Source: Corydoras sp. C115 (Eukaryota > Chordata > Actinopteri > Siluriformes > Callichthyidae). Taken from it: a DNA stretch of 64,000 bases. Below are positions 58,265-64,000 of the stretch, one piece after another (positions within the stretch are counted from its first letter, which is position 1; each line of letters begins with the position of its first letter). The position numbers and the translations under genes are program-made. The DNA is taken from the NCBI GenBank assembly GCA_019802505.1, contig JAFMOC010000594.1, positions 78,682-142,681 on the forward strand, read 5' to 3'. The notes beneath the pieces were generated by a model, which was not told the origin of the DNA, did not search any database, and worked only from the letters and a program-made list of their open reading frames with translations.

Positions 58265-61200
58265 CCGGGGGGGGGGGGGGGGTACAGTATGGTTCTCAGT
58301 GCTGGTTCAGACTCTCTCTGATGTACGTGTGGTTCCTGGTCGGGGGGGGGGGGGGGTACAGTATGGTTCTCATTGCTGGTTCAGACTCTCTCTGATGTAC
58401 GTGTGGTTCCAGGTGGGGGGGGGGGGGGTACAGTATGGTTCTCAGTGTGGTTCAGACTCTCTCTGATGTACGTGTGGTTCCTGGTCGTGGGGTGGGGGGG
58501 TACAGTATGGTTCTCAGTGCTGGTTCTCTGATGTACGTGTAGTTCCAGGTCGGGGGGGGGGGGGGGGGTACAGTATGGTTCTCAGTGCTGGTTCTCTGAT
58601 GTACGTGTGGTTCCTGGTCGTGGGGGGGGGGTACAGTATGGTTCTCAGTGCTGGTTCTCTGATGTACGTGTGGTTCCTGGTCGTGGGGGGGGGGGGGGGT
58701 ACAGTATGGTTCTCAGTGCTGGTTCAGACTCTCTCTGATGTACGTGTGGTTCCTGGTCGTGGGGGGGGGGGGGGGGGGTACAGTATGGTTCTCAGTGCTG
58801 GTTCTCTGATGTACGTGTGATTCCAGGTCGGGGGGGGGGGGGGGGGTACAGTATGGTTCTCATTGCTGGTTCAGACTCTCTCTGATGTACGTGTGGTTCC
58901 TGGTCGTGGGGGGGGGGGGGGGTACAGTATGGTTCTCAGTGCTGGTTTCTCTGATGTACGTGTGATTCCAGGTCGGGGGGGGGGGGGGGGGGGGGTACAG
59001 TATGGTTCTCATTGCTGGTTCAGACTCTCTCTGATGTACGTGTGGTTCCTGGTCGTGGGGGGGGGGGGGGTACAGTATGGTTCTCAGTGCTGGTTCTCTG
59101 ATGTACGTGTGGTTCCAGGTCGGGGGGGGGGGGGTACAGTATGGTTCTCAGTGCTGGTTCAGACTCTCTCTGATGTACGTGTGGTTCCTGGTCGGGGGGG
59201 GGGGGGGGGGTACAGTATGGTTCTCAGTGCTGGTTCAGACTCTCTCTGATGTACGTGTGGTTCCTGGTCGGGGGGGGGGGGTACAGTATGGTTCTCATTG
59301 CTGGTTCAGACTCTCTCTGATGTACGTGTGGTTCCAGGTCGGGGGGGGGGGGGGGGGGGTACAGTATGGTTCTCAGTGCTGGTTCTCTGATGTACGTGTG
59401 GTTCCAGGTCGGGGGGGGGGGGGGGGGGGTACAGTATGGTTCTCAGTGCTGGTTCAGACTCTCTCTGATGTACGTGTGGTTCCAGGTGGGGGGGGGGGGG
59501 GGGGGGGGGTACAGTATGGTTCTCATTGCTGGTTCAGACTCTCTCTGATGTACGTGTAGTTCCAGGTCGGGGGGGGGGGGGGGGTACAGTATGGTTCTCA
59601 GTGCTGGTTCTCTGATGTACGTGTGGTTCCTGGTCGTGGGGGGGGGGGGGGGGGGGGGTACAGTATGGTTCTCAGTGCTGGTTCTCTGATGTACGTGTGG
59701 TTCCAGGTCGGGGGGGGGGGGGGGGGTACAGTATGGTTCTCATTGCTGGTTCAGACTCTCTCTGATGTACGTGTGGTTCCAGGTCGGGGGGGGGGGGGTA
59801 CAGTATGGTTCTCAGTGCTGGTTCTCTGATGTACGTGTGGTTCCTGGTCGTGGGGGGGGGGGGGGGGGTACAGTATGGTTCTCAGTGCTGGTTCTCTGAT
59901 GTACGTGTGGTTCCAGGTCGGGGGGGGGGGGTACAGTATGGTTCTCAGTGCTGGTTCAGACTCTCTCTGATGTACGTGTGGTTCCAGGTCGGGGGGGGGG
60001 GGGGGTACAGTATGGTTCTCAGTGCTGGTTCTCTGATGTACGTGTGGTTCCAGGTCGGGGGGGGGGGGGGGGGGGGGGGTACAGTATGGTTCTCAGTGCT
60101 GGTTCAGACTCTCTCTGATGTACGTGTGGTTCCTGGTCGTGGGGGGGGGGGGGGGGTACAGTATGGTTCTCAGTGCTGGTTCAGACTCTCTCTGATGTAC
60201 GTGTGGTTCCAGGTGTGGGGGGGGGGGGGGGGTACAGTATGGTTCTCATTGCTGGTTCAGACTCTCTCTGATGTACGTGTAGTTCCAGGTCGGGGGGGGG
60301 GGGGGTACAGTATGGTTCTCAGTGCTGGTTCTCTGATGTACGTGTGGTTCCTGGTCGTGGGGGGGGGGGGGGGTACAGTATGGTTCTCAGTGCTGGTTCT
60401 CTGATGTACGTGTGGTTCCAGGTCGGGTGGGGGGGGGGGGTACAGTATGGTTCTCATTGCTGGTTCAGACTCTCTCTGATGTACGTGTGGTTCCAGGTCG
60501 GGGGGGGGGGGTACAGTATGGTTCTCAGTGCTGGTTCTCTGATGTACGTGTGGTTCCTGGTCGTGGGGGGGGGGGGGGTACAGTATGGTTCTCATTGCTG
60601 GTTCAGACTCTCTCTGATGTACGTGTGGTTCCTGGTCGTGGGGGGGGGGGGGGTACAGTATGGTTCTCAGTGCTGGTTCTCTGATGTACGTGTGGTTCCT
60701 GGTCGTGGGGGGGGGGGGGGGGTACAGTATGGTTCTCAGTGCTGGTTCTCTGATGTACGTGTGGTTCCAGGTCGGGGGGGGGGGGGGGTACAGTATGGTT
60801 CTCATTGCTGGTTCAGACTCTCTCTGATGTACGTGTAGTTCCAGGTCGGGGGGGGGGGGGTACAGTATGGTTCTCAGTGCTGGTTCTCTGATGTACGTGT
60901 GGTTCCTGGTCGTGGGGGGGGGGGGGGGTACAGTATGGTTCTCAGTGCTGGTTCAGACTCTCTCTGATGTACGTGTGGTTCCTGGTCGTGGGGGGGGGGG
61001 GGGGTACAGTATGGTTCTCAGTGCTGGTTCTCTGATGTACGTGTGATTCCAGGTCGGGGGGGGGGGGGGGTACAGTATGGTTCTCATTGCTGGTTCAGAC
61101 TCTCTCTGATGTACGTGTGGTTCCTGGTCGTGGGGGGGGGGGGTACAGTATGGTTCTCAGTGCTGGTTCTCTGATGTACGTGTGGTTCCTGGTCGTGGGG

Positions 61201-63828
61201 GGGGGGGGGGGTACAGTATGGTTCTCAGTGCTGGTTCTCTGATGTACGTGTGGTTCCAGGGGGGGGGGGGGGGGGGGTACAGTATGGTTCTCATTGCTGG
61301 TTCAGACTCTCTCTGATGTACGTGTAGTTCCAGGTCGGGGGGGGGGGCTACAGTATGGTTCTCAGTGCTGGTTCTCTGATGTACGTGTGGTTCCTGGTCG
61401 TGGGGGGGGGGGGGTACAGTATGGTTCTCAGTGCTGGTTCAGACTCTCTCTCTGATGTACGTGTGGTTCCAGGTCGGGGGGGGGGGGGGGGGTACAGTAT
61501 GGTTCTCAGTGCTGGTTCTCTGATGTAAGTGTGGTTCCAGGTCGGGGGGGGGGGGGGTACAGTATGGTTCTCAGTGCTGGTTCAGACTCTCTCTGATGTA
61601 CGTGTGGTTCCAGGTCGGGGGGGGGGGGGTACAGTATGGTTCTCAGTGCTGGTTCTCTGATGTAAGTGTGGTTCCAGGTCGGGGGGGGGGGGGTACAGTA
61701 TGGTTCTCAGTGCTGGTTCAGACTCTCTCTGATGTACGTGTGGTTCCTGGTCGTGGGGGGGGGGGGGGTACAGTATGGTTCTCAGTGCTGGTTCTCTGAT
61801 GTACGTGTGGTTCCAGGTCGGGGGGGGGGGGGTACAGTATGGTTCTTATTGCTGGTTCAGACTCTCTCTGATGTACGTGTAGTTCCAGGTCGGGGGGGGG
61901 GTACAGTATGGTTCTCAGTGCTGGTTCTCTGATGTACGTGTGGTTCCTGGTCGTGGGGGGGGGGGGGGGGGGGGGTACAGTATGGTTCTCATTGCTGGTT
62001 CAGACTCTCTCTGATGTACGTGTGGTTCCAGGTCAGGGGGGGGGGGGGGGTACAGTATGGTTCTCAGTGCTGGTTCTCTGATGTACGTGTGGTTCCTGGT
62101 CGTGGGGGGGGGGGGTACAGTATGGTTCTCAGTGCTGGTTCTCTGATGTACGTGTGGTTCCTGGTCGTGGGGGGGGGGGGGGTACAGTATGGTTCTCATT
62201 GCTGGTTCAGACTCTCTCTGATGTACGTGTGGTTCCTGGTCGTGGGGGGGGGGGGGGTACAGTATGGTTCTCAGTGCTGGTTCTCTGATGTACGTGTGGT
62301 TCCTGGTCGTGGGTGGGGGGGGGTACAGTATGGTTCTCAGTGCTGGTTCTCTGATGTACGTGTGGTTCCAGGTCGGGGGGGGGGGGGTACAGTATGGTTC
62401 TCATTGCTGGTTCAGACTCTCTCTGATGTACGTGTAGTTCCAGGTCGGGGGGGGGGGGGTACAGTATGGTTCTCAGTGCTGGTTCTCTGATGTACGTGTG
62501 GTTCCTGGTCGTGGGGGGGGGGGGGTACAGTATGGTTCTCAGTGCTGGTTCAGACTCTCTCTGATGTACGTGTGGTTCCTGGTCGTGGGGGGGGGGGGGT
62601 ACAGTATGGTTCTCATTGCTGGTTCAGACTCTCTCTGATGTACGTGTGGTTCCTGGTCGTGGGGGGGGGGGGGGGGTACAGTATGGTTCTCAGTGCTGGT
62701 TCTCTGATGTACGTGTGGTTCCTGGTCGTGGGGGGGGGGGGGGGTACAGTATGGTTCTCAGTGCTGGTTCTCTGATGTACGTGTGGTTCCAGGTCGGGTG
62801 GGGGGGGGGTACAGTATGGTTTTCATTGCTGGTTCAGACTCTCTCTGATGTACGTGTGGTTCCAGGTCGGGGGGGGGGGGGTACAGTATGGTTCTCAGTG
62901 CTGGTTCTCTGATGTACGTGTGGTTCCTGGTCGTGGGGGGGGGGGGGGGGTACAGTATGGTTCTCATTGCTGGTTCAGACTCTCTCTGATGTACGTGTGG
63001 TTCCTGGTCGTGGGGGGGGGGGGGGGTACAGTATGGTTCTCAGTGCTGGTTCTCTGATGTACGTGTGGTTCCTGGTCGTGGGGGGGGGGGGGGGGTACAG
63101 TATGGTTCTCAGTGCTGGTTCTCTGATGTACGTGTGGTTCCAGGTCGGGGGGGGGGGGGTACAGTATGGTTCTCATTGCTGGTTCAGACTCTCTCTGATG
63201 TACGTGTAGTTCCAGGTCGGGGGGGGGGGGTACAGTATGGTTCTCAGTGCTGGTTCTCTGATGTACGTGTGGTTCCTGGTCGTGCGGGGGGGGGGGGGGT
63301 ACAGTATGGTTCTCAGTGCTGGTTCAGACTCTCTCTGATGTACGTGTGGTTCCTGGTCGGTCGGGGGGGGGGGGGTACAGTATGGTTCTCAGTGCTGGTT
63401 CTCTGATGTACGTGTGATTCCAGGTCGGGGGGGGGGGGGGTACAGTATGGTTCTCATTGCTGGTTCAGACTCTCTCTGATGTACGTGTGGTTCCTGGTCG
63501 TGGGGGGGGGGGGTACAGTATGGTTCTCAGTGCTGGTTCTCTGATGTACGTGTGGTTCCTGGTCGTGGGGGGGGGGGGGGGTACAGTATGGTTCTCAGTG
63601 CTGGTTCTCTGATGTACGTGTGGTTCCAGGTCGGGGGGGGGGGGGGTACAGTATGGTTCTCATTGCTGGTTCAGACTCTCTCTGATGTACGTGTAGTTCC
63701 AGGTCGGGGGGGGGGGGCTACAGTATGGTTCTCAGTGCTGGTTCTCTGATGTACGTGTGGTTCCTGGTCGTGGGGGGGGGGGGGTACAGTATGGTTCTCA
63801 GTGCTGGTTCAGACTCTCTCTGATGTTC
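58265..63828. repeat. Poly-G-bearing minisatellite array, about 5.6 kb
   Basis: Roughly 75 units of about 65-85 bp, each made of GTACAGTATGGTTCTCAGTG, CTGG, an optional TTCAGACTCTC segment, TCTGATGTACGTGTGGTTCC, then AGGTC or TGGTCGT and a run of about 8-24 G. Short units lack CAGACTCTC. Variant bases (ATTGCTGG, GTGTAGTTCC, GTGTGATTCC) recur in a pattern that shows higher-order repeats. The array ends in TGATGTTCAGAGGG; the last 170 bases of the window are G-rich single-copy sequence. Confidence 0.96.
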
Positions 63829-64000
63829 AGAGGGTAGATGTTTTGGGGTTCAGTCTGAAGGTGGGGGTTTTCCCGGGTTTCCCTTGAAGGTTCCGCTGTG
63901 GGGGTTCTGGAAGGTTTATAACCCCCCATGTTCCCTCAGGTGGGGGGGGGGGGGGTATGAGGTTCTCAGCGTGGGGGGGGGGTTCACAGGGTTTATGGAA

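Noticed and set aside
58265..63828. Many VQYGSQCWFRLSLMYVWF-type frames
   Set aside because: Translations of the poly-G minisatellite with frame set by G-run length; no start context or family match.
57147..63828. CRISPR-like direct repeats
   Set aside because: Eukaryotic minisatellites: the units are contiguous and no unique spacers separate them.

Overview
This window looks like a piece of a ray-finned (teleost) fish nuclear genome. The genes are split into many small exons with GT-AG introns. Introns and intergenic DNA are packed with (CA)n/(GT)n microsatellites, minisatellites, tRNA-derived SINEs, LINE relics and Tc1-like relics of fish type. All exon structures below were read by translating across splice junctions and comparing with remembered vertebrate orthologues; no search was run.

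Layout. (1) 1-11.8 kb: no coding exon recognised. It holds a 1.1 kb CA-rich array, a CpG-rich promoter-like block at 3.5-4.3 kb with two NRF1-type palindromes, Tc1 relics, two SINEs in inverted orientation, and a GC-rich SOX-site-bearing block at 9.4-10.5 kb that may be regulatory. (2) 11.87-23.56 kb, + strand: an almost complete class I myosin, MYO1H (31 coding exons, 1037 residues, first exon not found). (3) 24.89-29.56 kb, - strand: complete KCTD10 (7 coding exons, 311 residues), tail to tail with MYO1H. (4) 32.02-42.40 kb, + strand: complete UBE3B HECT ubiquitin ligase (25 coding exons, 1068 residues), head to head with KCTD10. MYO1H-KCTD10-UBE3B is the gene order known from human 12q24.11, so this is a deeply conserved block. 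(5) 43.6-53.3 kb: a transposon graveyard with a 5'-truncated LINE whose reverse transcriptase frame is still open, a retroviral-type tRNA-Pro primer-binding site, nested SINEs and a second LINE fragment. (6) 53.4-57.0 kb, + strand: the start of an MHC class I-like gene (signal-peptide exon, then a frameshifted and shortened alpha-1 exon) under an X1/X2/Y promoter module; the X2/Y part of that module also occurs 4 kb upstream. (7) 57.1-63.8 kb: a 34-bp minisatellite followed by a 5.6 kb array of poly-G-containing repeats with higher-order structure.

The three conserved genes are unrelated in function (membrane-linked actin motor, CUL3 adaptor, ubiquitin ligase), and no operon-like cooperation is implied. 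The less ordinary signals are the MHC class I promoter pair with an ISRE/kappaB element that is also partly duplicated, the poly-G array with its higher-order repeat, splice acceptors whose polypyrimidine tract is replaced by (TG)n, a perfect 27-bp inverted repeat in a UBE3B intron, and the primer-binding-site relic.
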